Shown piece by piece: positions 31,675 through 39,209 of a stretch of 55,853 nucleotides of DNA. The stretch covers positions 1-55,853 of the forward strand of contig ONCM01000025.1 in assembly GCA_900316305.1 (NCBI GenBank). Direction: 5' to 3'. The notes beneath the pieces are model-generated. The model searched no databases. It had not been told where the DNA came from and saw only the letters and a list, made by a program, of their open reading frames with translations. The position numbers were made by a program, and so were the translations under genes. The DNA is from an uncultured Bacteroidales bacterium (GTDB lineage Bacteria; Bacteroidota; Bacteroidia; Bacteroidales; WCHB1-69). Each line of letters opens with the position of its first letter. Positions within the stretch are counted from its first letter, which is position 1.

Positions 31675-31884
31675 CGCTCATTTTTCCGCCGCAAAAATAC
31701 CATCATTTCGCCCACAAAATATTCCGTCATTCCCAAGATATGTTCCGTCTCAACTAAAAATATGACGAGTGGGGTATTATTTGAGGCTTAACGGATAAAA
31801 ACAGCGTTGAAAATCAAGATGTTATCGAAAGTTGTCAATTTTGGAAGTGAGATGGAATAAAGCGGGATTTTGAGAGGCATTAAG
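31675..31884 (-). promoter_or_regulatory. ~200-bp conserved promoter block, copy 1
   Basis: Read on the minus strand, the block ends in the -7 box TATTTTTG (31692-31699). On the plus strand, direct repeats ATATTCCGTC (31719-31728) and ATGTTCCGTC (31740-31749) start 21 bp apart, 19 bp from the box. Further upstream are a conserved ~100-bp A/T-rich stretch and an inverted GATGGAATA (31851-31859). Copies 2 and 3 are at 33240 and 36815. It accounts for most of the 347-bp gap upstream of the FISUMP gene; the rest is leader. Confidence 0.8.
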
Positions 31885-31886
31885 GT

Positions 31887-32051
31887 TCAATGGCAGATTT
31901 TGAAATTCCGGTCCAAGCCGGAAGTAATCATCTGATCATAATCTTTTTGGTCAAACTGTTTCAAGGGTTTGTAACCATACAGCACTCCACAGCCTGCCAG
32001 CAGTATTACGATGGCAAAACACAAAGTTGCAATATGGCTTTTATTCTTCAT
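31887..32051 (-). CDS. Small putative lipoprotein (54 aa)
   Basis: The start at 32051 gives MKNKSHIATLCFAIVILLAG followed by the lipobox Cys, then a short polar tail (YKPLKQFDQKDYDQMITSGL, then DRNFKICH). The longer frame upstream (to 32240) is repeat-derived and is rejected. The gene ends only 3 bp from promoter block copy 1. The function is unknown. Confidence 0.55.
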   Translation of the reverse strand: MKNKSHIATLCFAIVILLAGCGVLYGYKPLKQFDQKDYDQMITSGLDRNFKICH

Positions 32052-32136
32052 AATTCTGTGATGATTTGTTTGATGCGGCGAAGATACTATTTTATTCGTT
32101 CCGTAACTTACACTCACGATGGTATTTGCCTGTACC

Positions 32137-32204
32137 TCGTGCCAGAGGCACGAAATCTCAATAACCCCACACGAAACGAATGGAGTGAGTGCCGTGTGGG
32201 GTAA
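32137..32204. repeat. GAAATCTCAATAACCCC-family repeat, copy upstream of small lipoprotein
   Basis: GTGCCAGAGGCAC hairpin, then GAAATCTCAATAACCCC, then CCCCACAC...GTGTGGGG hairpin. It is nearly the same as the copy at 35343-35406. Confidence 0.85.
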
Positions 32205-32246
32205 GCGGCGGGTACGAAAGGCTGTGTGTCGGAGACACACTACTAT

Positions 32247-33218
32247 TCAATCGCGGACACAACGGACCGAATATCCGCATTTCATACTGCTGAGGTCTCT
32301 GTTTACACGCGCTTCGTTGAAAAACAGGTCGCGGCACCATGCGGAATTGTAAACATCCTGAGTTGCACTCCAAAAGTGAGCATATCGTCCCATATAAAGA
32401 GGCGTAGGAAAACCGGTGTCAAAAAAACCTGCAGGAAAGGCGGAAAAACCCGAAGCGTTGTGGTTGGGATCTGACTCATTGCCAGGTGCCCCCACCTTGG
32501 AGGAAGCGTCCCAACCTTCGCCTGCCAGCTTGCCCGCATGGTCGCCGCGCCAATCGAAATCCGACACATCCATCGCGGTCAGCGTCTGCTCCATCGTTGT
32601 CCACTCCGCATCGCTTGGCAAATGCCAACCCGACGGACAGACACCCTGCACGCCGCTTGGGCTGGCGCTGCTGGAAGCCTCTCCATGCATCGCCGCCGGC
32701 CAGTTATAGTAGTGGCCCAGTTTTTCCAGCGGATGATAAAGGCCGGAGTAGCTGTAATAGTACGGATCGGTCAAACTTGAGTTGAGACATTCGAAGGGAA
32801 TTTCTGTGCCATCGGCATAGTGCGTTGTACGCAGGTTCTCTCTCATCCACAGCTGCCTGCCTATCCATACTGCGTCATAACGGTTGCCGTCGTAATCTAT
32901 CACCGCATCGTGTACAATGGTACCTGTTAAATCCTCGCCGCCAGTCGTGTCGCTGAACATCGCGACGTACTCGGCATCTCCGCACACCACAATCTGGCGC
33001 GGATTGGCGGCATCGCCGTCGTTCCAGCGGATAAAAGAGTGACCTTCCGCAGGTACAGCCGCAATAGTGACCGTTTCGCCATCCTTATAACTGCCTGATC
33101 CTGTAACAGATCCCCATTCTGTGTTGTTGGATTTCACCATGATGGTGTAACTTTTCTTACAGCCCGTCAAGGACAGGAGGAGCACTATGCCCAACATCAA
33201 AATTGATCTTTTTTCCAT
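32247..33218 (-). CDS. FISUMP-domain lipoprotein
   Basis: The 323-aa protein has a lipoprotein signal (MEKRSILMLGIVLLLSLTGC). A ~70-aa small domain follows (KSYTIMVKSNNTEWGSVTGS, GETVTIAAVPAEGHSFIRWN) like the InlB B-repeat/'SVTGSGSYKDGETVTI' modules of surface proteins. The FISUMP domain comes last (VIDYDGNRYDAVWIGRQLWM, ENLRTTHYADGTEIP, GVCPSGWHLPSDAEWTTMEQ, CGYSVRCVRD). The start at 33218 lies 37 bp downstream of the -7 box of promoter block copy 2; the upstream ATG at 33278 lies inside that block. Outer-surface location and ligand binding are inferred. Confidence 0.87.
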   Translation of the reverse strand: MEKRSILMLGIVLLLSLTGCKKSYTIMVKSNNTEWGSVTGSGSYKDGETVTIAAVPAEGHSFIRWNDGDAANPRQIVVCGDAEYVAMFSDTTGGEDLTGTIVHDAVIDYDGNRYDAVWIGRQLWMRENLRTTHYADGTEIPFECLNSSLTDPYYYSYSGLYHPLEKLGHYYNWPAAMHGEASSSASPSGVQGVCPSGWHLPSDAEWTTMEQTLTAMDVSDFDWRGDHAGKLAGEGWDASSKVGAPGNESDPNHNASGFSAFPAGFFDTGFPTPLYMGRYAHFWSATQDVYNSAWCRDLFFNEARVNRDLSSMKCGYSVRCVRD

Positions 33219-33239
33219 TGTATTAAGATACTTGTTAAA

Positions 33240-33449
33240 CGTTATTTTCCGCTGCAAAAATACCATTCTTTCGCCCATAAATGTTCCGTCATCCCTAAAA
33301 TATGTTCCGTCTCAACCAAAAATATGACGAGTGGGGTATTATTTGAGGCTTAACGGATAAAAACAGCGTTGAAAATCAAGATGTTGTCGAAAACCGCCAG
33401 GTTATGGATGTGAGACGGAATAAAGCGGGGTTTTGAGAGGGAATTAAGA
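33240..33449 (-). promoter_or_regulatory. ~200-bp conserved promoter block, copy 2
   Basis: The -7 box TATTTTTG on the minus strand is at 33255-33262. Two identical direct repeats ATGTTCCGTC (33281-33290 and 33302-33311) start 21 bp apart, 18 bp from the box. An inverted GACGGAATA is at 33414-33422. It is nearly identical to copy 1 over 200 bp. It drives the FISUMP lipoprotein gene (ATG 33218). Confidence 0.82.
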
Positions 33450-33474
33450 AAAAAAGACGGCATTTTCGGGTTCG

Positions 33475-34689
33475 TCACACTGACGGGATCCCTTCCTTGA
33501 GAAACTTTCTTAAGGACAAATGAGTGATTCCATTTTCGTCTCTTGTATTCAACAACGGTGTTGCACTGATGACGAATTTCGGGTGATTGTCGCGAATCTT
33601 TTCCAAAGGGCCGAATTCCCGCTTGCGGGTGGACTCTTCGGCTATAATATAGCTCGCCTGAATGTAAACAGTCTTGCCGGGCTTGGTGCAGACGAAATCC
33701 ACCTCCCCTGCATTCAGCACGCCCACCTTCACCTCGTAGCCGAGAAAGCGCAGATGCTTGTAAATGGCATTCTCGATTACTTTCTCAATATAAGAATCCA
33801 TGCCACCCTCCGCTTTGAGATTGCGAAGCCCCAAGTCGTCCCAATAGACCTTTTCTTTGGACTCGAAAATCTTCTTCCCGTGTATGTCGTAACGGGGCAC
33901 GATGTCTAACAGGTAAGCTTCGGCATAGAAGCCCCGATAGAGTAGGACAAGGTTGGCCGACACATTCTCATGTTGCGACTTCATGTATTTGGCAATGCTG
34001 TTGGCCGAGGTGAGTTTGCCGGTGGTATCAGCATAGAAGGCGATGAGGTTGTTTAAGAAGGGGATGTTGCGGATGTCGTGCCGCTCGATGATATCCTTGA
34101 GCATGATCGTATTGAAGACACTGGTGAGATAGGCCCAAACCTGCTCGTCACTGTCAAGCCCCACTTTCCTGAGACCAGGAAGACCGCCGTAGGTCAGATA
34201 AATCATGAGGCTTTCTTCTCTGTCGGGAAGGTTGTGAAATTCCAGAAACTCGGAATAGGTGAGCGGATGGATGCGCACCTCCACATGTCGTCCGGAAATC
34301 AAGGTGGCCAACTCGCCGGAAAGCATCTTGGAATTGCTGCCGGTAATGATGACATCCGTGTTATCCTCTGAGTACCAGTTGCAAATGCTCTCTTCAAAGT
34401 GCTCAATTTCCTGCACCTCGTCAATGAGGATAAAGTTGTGCTTTCCCGGGATGAAGCGTGCTTCAATCCAGTTATCCAAGTCGTCTTTGGTCTTGATGTC
34501 TTTGAACGCCTTCTTTTCCTTGTCTATGAAAATAATATTGACATCCGGCTCATCCTTGTGACGCTGCACAAAGTCTTTGAGAACAAAGCTTTTGCCAACG
34601 CGGCGCGAGCCAACCAAGGCGATGATGTTGCCTTTGCCTATCCACGAATCCACAATATCCGCATAGTGCTTCCTTGTAAGTACTTCCAT
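33475..34689 (-). CDS. AAA_14/DUF4143-type P-loop ATPase
   Basis: The 404-aa protein has Walker A VGSRRVGKSFVLKDF near residue 28, Walker B-like NFILIDEVQEIEHFE, sensor ITGSNSKMLSGELATLISGR and HPLTYSEFLEFHNLP, the signature of the AAA_14 plus DUF4143 family. The C-terminal DUF4143 region has a nuclease-fold-like strand pattern (GEVDFVCTKPGKTVYIQASY), in which the usual catalytic Lys position is Ser/Ala-like, so nuclease activity is doubtful. The family's function is not established. The gene stands alone behind a promoter with two palindromes (34714-34790). The ATG at 34716 overlaps the -7 box, so 34689 is the start. Confidence 0.87.
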   Translation of the reverse strand: MEVLTRKHYADIVDSWIGKGNIIALVGSRRVGKSFVLKDFVQRHKDEPDVNIIFIDKEKKAFKDIKTKDDLDNWIEARFIPGKHNFILIDEVQEIEHFEESICNWYSEDNTDVIITGSNSKMLSGELATLISGRHVEVRIHPLTYSEFLEFHNLPDREESLMIYLTYGGLPGLRKVGLDSDEQVWAYLTSVFNTIMLKDIIERHDIRNIPFLNNLIAFYADTTGKLTSANSIAKYMKSQHENVSANLVLLYRGFYAEAYLLDIVPRYDIHGKKIFESKEKVYWDDLGLRNLKAEGGMDSYIEKVIENAIYKHLRFLGYEVKVGVLNAGEVDFVCTKPGKTVYIQASYIIAEESTRKREFGPLEKIRDNHPKFVISATPLLNTRDENGITHLSLRKFLKEGIPSV

Positions 34690-34713
34690 TTTCCTTTGTA
34701 TTATAACTGGCGG

Positions 34714-34790
34714 CAAAGATAATAATTTTTATTGTCCATAGACAACAAAAATGAAAAAATATGATTTTTATTGTTTATGGACAATAAAAT
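34714..34790 (-). promoter_or_regulatory. Promoter and double palindromic operator of the DUF4143 ATPase gene
   Basis: The -7 box TATCTTTG on the minus strand is at 34714-34721. Overlapping the -33 region is TTTTATTGTCCATAGACAAC (centre about 34738). A second copy, TTTTATTGTTTATGGACAAT, follows about 37 bp away, ending in AAAA. Two near-identical palindromes over the promoter suggest repressor binding. Confidence 0.65.
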
Positions 34791-34856
34791 CGATATTTTG
34801 GGCGAATCAAACAAACAAGACATCCAACACACCGTGTCGAAGGGCATCGGTCCGAA

Positions 34857-35207
34857 CTACTTATACTTCACCAAGTCCCCTTCCGCGTACGGAATCCCTA
34901 TCAGAATGGCGGGGATGTAGGAGAACCGGACGTTCACGATGGCATCTGCCTGTTGCTTCTGCGCCTGCTTCTGCAAAGCATAAACGAGCTGCTTGTTCGA
35001 GGTGAAAATAAATCCGCTTGCTTCCACGTGGCCGATGACCTCGTAGGCCCTGTCGGGCTTCTCTGTGGAATAGTAGCACTGGATGGTCTTCGTTGAGGTG
35101 TCGTTCTTGGCTTTCGGGGTGGTTGACACGAAACTCCCCGTCGCGCAGGAGGTAACCAATATCGCACAAGCGATAAAGAACATTACTCTTTTCATTGCTT
35201 TTTTCAT
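34857..35207 (-). CDS. Small lipoprotein of unknown function
   Basis: The 116-aa protein has MKKAMKRVMFFIACAILVTS and then the lipobox Cys. The mature part includes YEVIGHVEASGFIFTSNKQL and LQKQAQKQQADAIVNVRFSY, an alpha/beta pattern like small stress-related outer-membrane lipoproteins that sum 'ADAIVNV' helices and strands. I cannot name the family with confidence. Its start region is shared with the 28337 gene (see the repeats). A GAAATCTCAATAACCCC-family repeat separates it from the upstream thioredoxin-like lipoprotein gene. Confidence 0.75.
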   Translation of the reverse strand: MKKAMKRVMFFIACAILVTSCATGSFVSTTPKAKNDTSTKTIQCYYSTEKPDRAYEVIGHVEASGFIFTSNKQLVYALQKQAQKQQADAIVNVRFSYIPAILIGIPYAEGDLVKYK

Positions 35208-35235
35208 TGTTGTTATTGATTTTGATGAATGTTGC
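35190..35235. repeat. ~46-bp leader/start-codon sequence shared with 28840-28886 (copy B)
   Basis: Second copy of the 5' sequence described for the 28337 gene. It covers the first four codons and the untranslated leader of the 34857 gene. Confidence 0.8.
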
Positions 35236-35342
35236 TTTTTCGGATTGTCATGCGGTCATAACAACGGTCACAGACACCGTCTTATTATTTCATTAGATAT
35301 ATTTTCCTCAACTATCTTGATTCTCAGCAACTTGCGCCGCAT

Positions 35343-35406
35343 GCCAGAGGTACGAAATCTCAATAACCCCACACGAAACGAACGGAGTAAGTGCCGGGTG
35401 GGGTTT
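35343..35406. repeat. GAAATCTCAATAACCCC-family repeat, copy at end of thioredoxin-like gene
   Basis: GCCAGAGGTAC, GAAATCTCAATAACCCC and CCCCACAC...GGGTGGGG in the same order as the 32137-32204 copy. It overlaps the last codon of the 35405 gene and could act as a terminator hairpin for it. Confidence 0.8.
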
Positions 35407-35962
35407 AAGGAAAAATATCTTCGGCTTTTTCATACGATTGTACTAAATGTTCATTGGAGAACAGCAGAAAACGATGGTGAGAAACACTTTGTAGTTGGTC
35501 GTTCGGAATCAACTCCGACAGAAATCGCTTCATGTATGAATTACAATAGCTGGTTTTATAGTAAAATTCGTTGACACTCAGCATCGGACGAGACAAAAAT
35601 TCATTCTGCAGGAATGCATCTGTGTAATACTCGGTTAAGACATATAAGTTAAGATTCACGCTGTCACAAAAATCTTGAATGGTTTTCAAAGGAATGCAAA
35701 CGCTGCTCGAACAATGAGGTGACCATAGGTATAGTAGCGTGCTTCCGCTTCTTGCCAACAAGACAGACAGTTGATTTGCGGTGATCGCCATGATTTTTCC
35801 GTTATTTTGATCAGGGATTTCATCCACTGAACTCACAAAGCAGATCTTCCCTTGCTCGTCAGCCGGCAATCGTTTGTAACCGCTATTGAAGCCAGGCGTA
35901 TGAATTATGGCACAAGCTTGGAACAGCACAATTAGAGACAGAAATACTAAAACCCTTTTCAT
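35405..35962 (-). CDS. Thioredoxin-fold-like lipoprotein
   Basis: The 185-aa protein starts MKRVLVFLSLIVLFQACAII with a lipobox. A thioredoxin-like strand and first helix follow: STLLYLWSPHCSSSVCIPLK, where W-S-P-H-C resembles the WCxxC start but the second Cys is spaced further (C-S-S-S-V-C). Later parts (LNLYVLTEYYTDAFLQNEFL, RPMLSVNEFYY, HHRFLLFSNEHLV) fit a thioredoxin/AhpC-TSA-like fold. Redox activity is therefore possible but uncertain. It begins 28 bp after the barrel gene (35991) and is probably in its operon, under promoter block copy 3. The start at 35962 is preferred over upstream ATGs. Confidence 0.65.
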   Translation of the reverse strand: MKRVLVFLSLIVLFQACAIIHTPGFNSGYKRLPADEQGKICFVSSVDEIPDQNNGKIMAITANQLSVLLARSGSTLLYLWSPHCSSSVCIPLKTIQDFCDSVNLNLYVLTEYYTDAFLQNEFLSRPMLSVNEFYYKTSYCNSYMKRFLSELIPNDQLQSVSHHRFLLFSNEHLVQSYEKAEDIFP

Positions 35963-35990
35963 AACAGGAGGAGATCTGTCGTGGTAGGTC

Positions 35991-36785
35991 TTATTTCGAT
36001 GTTTTACGCGCCCTCTTTTTGAAACAATGCACGTAAGCGAGCTCAAAACCGATATGGTTGTGACGGTAGCTGTAGGCGCCGTATGCGTTGTCCACTAGCA
36101 GGAATGTGTATTCCCCATGGAACGTGTCCTTAAACGAATAGTTCGCCAGAATGCTGAAGCGAATGAGATCATTATAGGGCAGTTTGTAGTAAAAACCAAG
36201 GTTGAGTTGCAAATCTGCGCGTACTTTGTCGCCATCCAACTCTTCTAAATAGTGCTTATAAGGAGATGTCGGATCATGGCCACCACTAAAAACATGCCAA
36301 CTGAAGAGATTCTCGCCGATGATCTTGGACAGAATACTTTCCCTGACATTGATCAGGTTAACGCCTAGTGCCCCATAAAAGAAGAAGTTGCTATGCATTA
36401 TGGGGTAATGAAACTCTGCTTTGATAGGAATTTGAAATGCATAAACATCAAAGCGCGCATTAGCAGGCCCGATGGGCATATATCCATCACCATCCCACCG
36501 CCACAGCTTCCATTGCGCCTCCGTGCCGTAATTCAAACCAACGGAGACCCCGTAATACTTTGCGAAATGGTAGGAGAACTCCAGTCCAGCCTGCCACCCC
36601 AATGTAGGTTCAGACAATGGTGCGGGCCAGTTTTGTCCGATGGCGACAACCGTCATTCGTTGAGCCAAGTTTCCTTCTCCGGTAATACCGATGTGAAACC
36701 CATCGGGAAACAAAGAACGGTTTTCCTGTCCGTAGGAAACGGAAAGGAGAATCGCAAACAATACGATGAATGGGATTCTTTTCAT
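35991..36785 (-). CDS. Outer-membrane beta-barrel protein
   Basis: The 264-aa protein has a signal peptide (MKRIPFIVLFAILLSVSYGQ). The barrel strands include GFHIGITGEGNLAQ, LGWQAGLEFSYHFAKYYGVS, IPIKAEFHYPIMHSNFFFYG, DLIRFSILANYSF and HNHIGFELAYVHCF. It resembles the barrel of the 5988-7673 protein in order and pattern. It is the first gene downstream of promoter block copy 3 (-7 box 36829-36836), with a leader of about 37 nt. The ATG at 36893 lies inside the promoter block and is rejected. The function is unknown. Confidence 0.78.
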   Translation of the reverse strand: MKRIPFIVLFAILLSVSYGQENRSLFPDGFHIGITGEGNLAQRMTVVAIGQNWPAPLSEPTLGWQAGLEFSYHFAKYYGVSVGLNYGTEAQWKLWRWDGDGYMPIGPANARFDVYAFQIPIKAEFHYPIMHSNFFFYGALGVNLINVRESILSKIIGENLFSWHVFSGGHDPTSPYKHYLEELDGDKVRADLQLNLGFYYKLPYNDLIRFSILANYSFKDTFHGEYTFLLVDNAYGAYSYRHNHIGFELAYVHCFKKRARKTSK

Positions 36786-36814
36786 ATGTGATAATTTAGT
36801 TTGATTATTATCGC

Positions 36815-37023
36815 TCATTTTTCCGCTGCAAAAATACCATCCTTTCGCCCGCAAATATTCCGTCATTTCCAAAATATGTTCCGTCTCAGCCAAAAATATG
36901 ACGGACAGGTTGAATTTTGAGGATTAACGGATGAAAATAGTATTGAAAATCAAGATATTGTCGAAAACCGCCAGGTTGTGGATGTGAGACGGAATAAAGC
37001 GGTAAATTGAGACGGTTTAAGGG
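36815..37023 (-). promoter_or_regulatory. ~200-bp conserved promoter block, copy 3, divergent from the LytTR gene
   Basis: The -7 box TATTTTTG on the minus strand is at 36829-36836. Direct repeats ATATTCCGTC (36855-36864) and ATGTTCCGTC (36876-36885) start 21 bp apart, 18 bp from the box. On the other strand GACGGAATA (36988-36996) and GACGGTTTA (37011-37019) lie 23 bp apart, facing the regulator gene. The intergenic region 36786-37088 holds nothing else but the regulator's promoter. Confidence 0.82.
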
Positions 37024-37055
37024 TTGAAAACAGGGTTTTGAATGGAAATAATGTG

Positions 37056-37063
37056 TATCTTTG
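37056..37063 (+). promoter_or_regulatory. -7 box of the LytTR regulator gene (TATCTTTG)
   Basis: TATCTTTG with TTTG 15 bp upstream (37037-37040). It lies 26 bp before the ATG at 37089 and overlaps the upstream in-frame ATG frame starting at 37038, which is therefore rejected. Confidence 0.6.
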
Positions 37064-37088
37064 CCTCCTGATTTTAACACTTTTGGTT

Positions 37089-38180
37089 ATGAAAAAACAA
37101 ACGCGCACCATTATCATCGTCCTGCTGAACGTTCTGTTCTGCGCCTACATGCTTTGGTTTTCCGCCCGCAACACCTATCTCCGCCCGTATGCAGGTAGCA
37201 CGACTCGGGAACTGCTGGCGGGACTGATTCTGCTGATCACCTTGTATGCCAACTATTTCCTTCTCTATCCGAAACTCCACAAAAAGCACCCGGTAGTCTA
37301 TTGGGTGGTATTGATTAGCCTTTGTATCATAGCCGCAGCAATTGACTTTGCAATCGCCCATCGCTTTATGATGTATTGCAACGGTGCGATTATTGAAGAA
37401 ATCGGCGCTTCCCGTTTCTTTTTCCATCATTACAAGCTTATAGTGATGCGAAACTTGGCTTTTAACGCTTTTCCGTTTATCTTCCGTGAGCGGCAAGAGC
37501 TACAGAAAGCGCTTGACAAGGAGGTGCAGATTGTCTATCAGGATGCCCGGCTGTTGGATGTGTCTGACAAGGACCACAATGCGCGCCTCATTCCCAGGGA
37601 CAACATCTACTACTGTCAGCAAGACGGGAACTACACCCGTATCTACGTAACGCAGGACGACCTATATTACTCCCGCTACGGCTCCATGAAGTATCTTGAG
37701 CAACTGTTTGGGCCAGAGGAGTTTGTACGCGTCACCAACACATTGCTGATTCCTTACCGATATATCCATTCCTGCAACGGCACCGAGGTGCTCATGAAAC
37801 GGTTACCCTGGCAGAAAGAACCGCTCTCCTTCGCCATCGAGCCCAAGTACCTTGACCAGGCTCCCGGACAGATCGCCCTCTACCTCCTCACCTCCAAGGG
37901 GCAGGAGACCATGAAACCTCCCAAACAAAACCGTAAGAGACGGAAACCTGTCAAACCTTCTCAGGATAAAACAGACGCTGTGCTTCAGTACATTAAGGAG
38001 CACGCGGGCAGCCAGACCAAGGAAATTGCCGAAAACACCCAATTCTCCCCGACCACAGTGGAACGTTGCCTGGCTGAACTCCGCAAGCAGGAGCTCGTCA
38101 CGTACAAGGGGAGCAAGAAAATGGGTGGGTATCACGCGGTCAACCTTCGCGAAACTCCCACCCAAATATCTAATTCCTAA
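37089..38180 (+). CDS. Membrane-embedded LytTR transcription regulator with C-terminal winged helix
   Basis: The 363-aa protein has three to four transmembrane helices (about 8-25, 42-60, 69-92 and possibly 110-131), then a short cytoplasmic helix. A LytTR-type DNA-binding domain is at about 155-238 (RLIPRDNIYYCQQDGNYTRI, YGSMKYLEQLFGPEEFVRVT, NTLLIPYRYIHSC). A basic linker (KQNRKRRKPVKPSQ) leads to a winged-helix domain at about 294-352 (DAVLQYIKEHAGSQTKEIAE, TTVERCLAELRKQELVTYKG). No histidine kinase or receiver domain is present, so sensing and DNA binding seem joined in one protein. The adjacent and nearby promoter blocks have paired 10-bp direct repeats 21 bp apart, the geometry LytTR proteins bind, so it probably controls them and itself; this is inference. 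Confidence 0.82.
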   Translation: MKKQTRTIIIVLLNVLFCAYMLWFSARNTYLRPYAGSTTRELLAGLILLITLYANYFLLYPKLHKKHPVVYWVVLISLCIIAAAIDFAIAHRFMMYCNGAIIEEIGASRFFFHHYKLIVMRNLAFNAFPFIFRERQELQKALDKEVQIVYQDARLLDVSDKDHNARLIPRDNIYYCQQDGNYTRIYVTQDDLYYSRYGSMKYLEQLFGPEEFVRVTNTLLIPYRYIHSCNGTEVLMKRLPWQKEPLSFAIEPKYLDQAPGQIALYLLTSKGQETMKPPKQNRKRRKPVKPSQDKTDAVLQYIKEHAGSQTKEIAENTQFSPTTVERCLAELRKQELVTYKGSKKMGGYHAVNLRETPTQISNS

Positions 38181-38184
38181 CAGA

Positions 38185-39195
38185 TTAGAATCGATTTACC
38201 CACTCCGCCACTTCCGTTGCGGAGATGTTTTTCATGCACTTGAAGTGTTTCCGCTTGCATTTGGAGCTGCCGAACTTGGAACAGGGACGGCAACGGAGCG
38301 GACAAACTTCGAAATTGCGGAATAAATTGCGCTCGCCGGGCATATAAGGATAGTAGCCGTATTCGGGAATGGTGGAACCGAAAATGGCGGCGGTCGGCTT
38401 ATGTAATGCCGCTGAGATGTGCATCAAGCCAGTGTCGCCAGTAATCACGCAATCAGCATGTTGCAAGATAGCTGCCGACTGGTAGAGGGAATATTTCCCG
38501 CAGCCGTTGGTGGCGCGCTCGCCCAGTTGCGACACAACCTGCTCGCCTTCCTCGAACACATCCTTGCCGCCCAACAGCATGATGGGCTTGTGTAGAATGC
38601 TCGCAATCTCCACCACTTTGGAGACCGGAATGCGCTTGGTGAAATGCTGGGCCGCCAACACGATAGCCACGAATCCGTCGTCGAACATCATCGGCAAATC
38701 GTCCTCTTCAAAACCTTGGTTTTCAGGAATGTAAAACTCCAAACCTTTGTGGTCGTTGTGTACATTCAGCATCTTCACGGCCTCGAAGTAGCGCTCCACG
38801 ATATGCGTCTCAGGCAGGCCGTTCATCTTCAAACGATAGCACATCCATTTGGAGAAGTTGTGCTTGTTGAAGGTGTAGGACGGGCATTTCAGACGGCGCA
38901 CGACCTGACGCGAACGAAGGGTCTTCTGCAGGTCAATCACCACTTCGAATTGCTCGTTTTTCAATTCCTCGATGGTTTGACTTACATTTTCGGGATCGTA
39001 AGCGTGCACTTTGTGAATGTGCGGATTGGTCTCCACGACAGGCACATAGTCTTTTCTAACCAAATAGTGGACTTCCATTTGCGGCAACTGTTCGTTCACC
39101 GCTCTGACAACGGGCGTGGTCAACACGATGTCTCCAATGGAGCTAAGCCGGATAATTAAAATCTTTGATTGCGACGGGGGTTGTATATCATCCAT
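38185..39195 (-). CDS. Glycosyltransferase family 9 (heptosyltransferase-like)
   Basis: The 336-aa protein has ILIIRLSSIGDIVLTTPVVR at the N-terminus, VVIDLQKTLRSRQVVRRLKC, FVAIVLAAQHFTKRIPVSKV, PIMLLGGKDVFEEGEQVV and DCVITGDTGLMHISAALHKP, all typical of GT9 ADP-heptose:LPS heptosyltransferases. It acts on the inner face of the cytoplasmic membrane in LPS core or similar glycan assembly. A Cys-rich end (CPLRCRPCSKFGSSKCKRKH, then FKCMK) is common in Bacteroidetes members. It follows the acyltransferase gene after 14 bp, so they form an operon of envelope lipid/glycan functions. Confidence 0.93.
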   Translation of the reverse strand: MDDIQPPSQSKILIIRLSSIGDIVLTTPVVRAVNEQLPQMEVHYLVRKDYVPVVETNPHIHKVHAYDPENVSQTIEELKNEQFEVVIDLQKTLRSRQVVRRLKCPSYTFNKHNFSKWMCYRLKMNGLPETHIVERYFEAVKMLNVHNDHKGLEFYIPENQGFEEDDLPMMFDDGFVAIVLAAQHFTKRIPVSKVVEIASILHKPIMLLGGKDVFEEGEQVVSQLGERATNGCGKYSLYQSAAILQHADCVITGDTGLMHISAALHKPTAAIFGSTIPEYGYYPYMPGERNLFRNFEVCPLRCRPCSKFGSSKCKRKHFKCMKNISATEVAEWVNRF

Positions 39196-39209
39196 ATTGC
39201 GATAAAAAA

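Noticed and set aside
32051-32240. Longer N-terminus for the small lipoprotein at 31887
   Set aside because: The extra 63 codons are read through the GAAATCTCAATAACCCC repeat; the lipoprotein signal begins at 32051.
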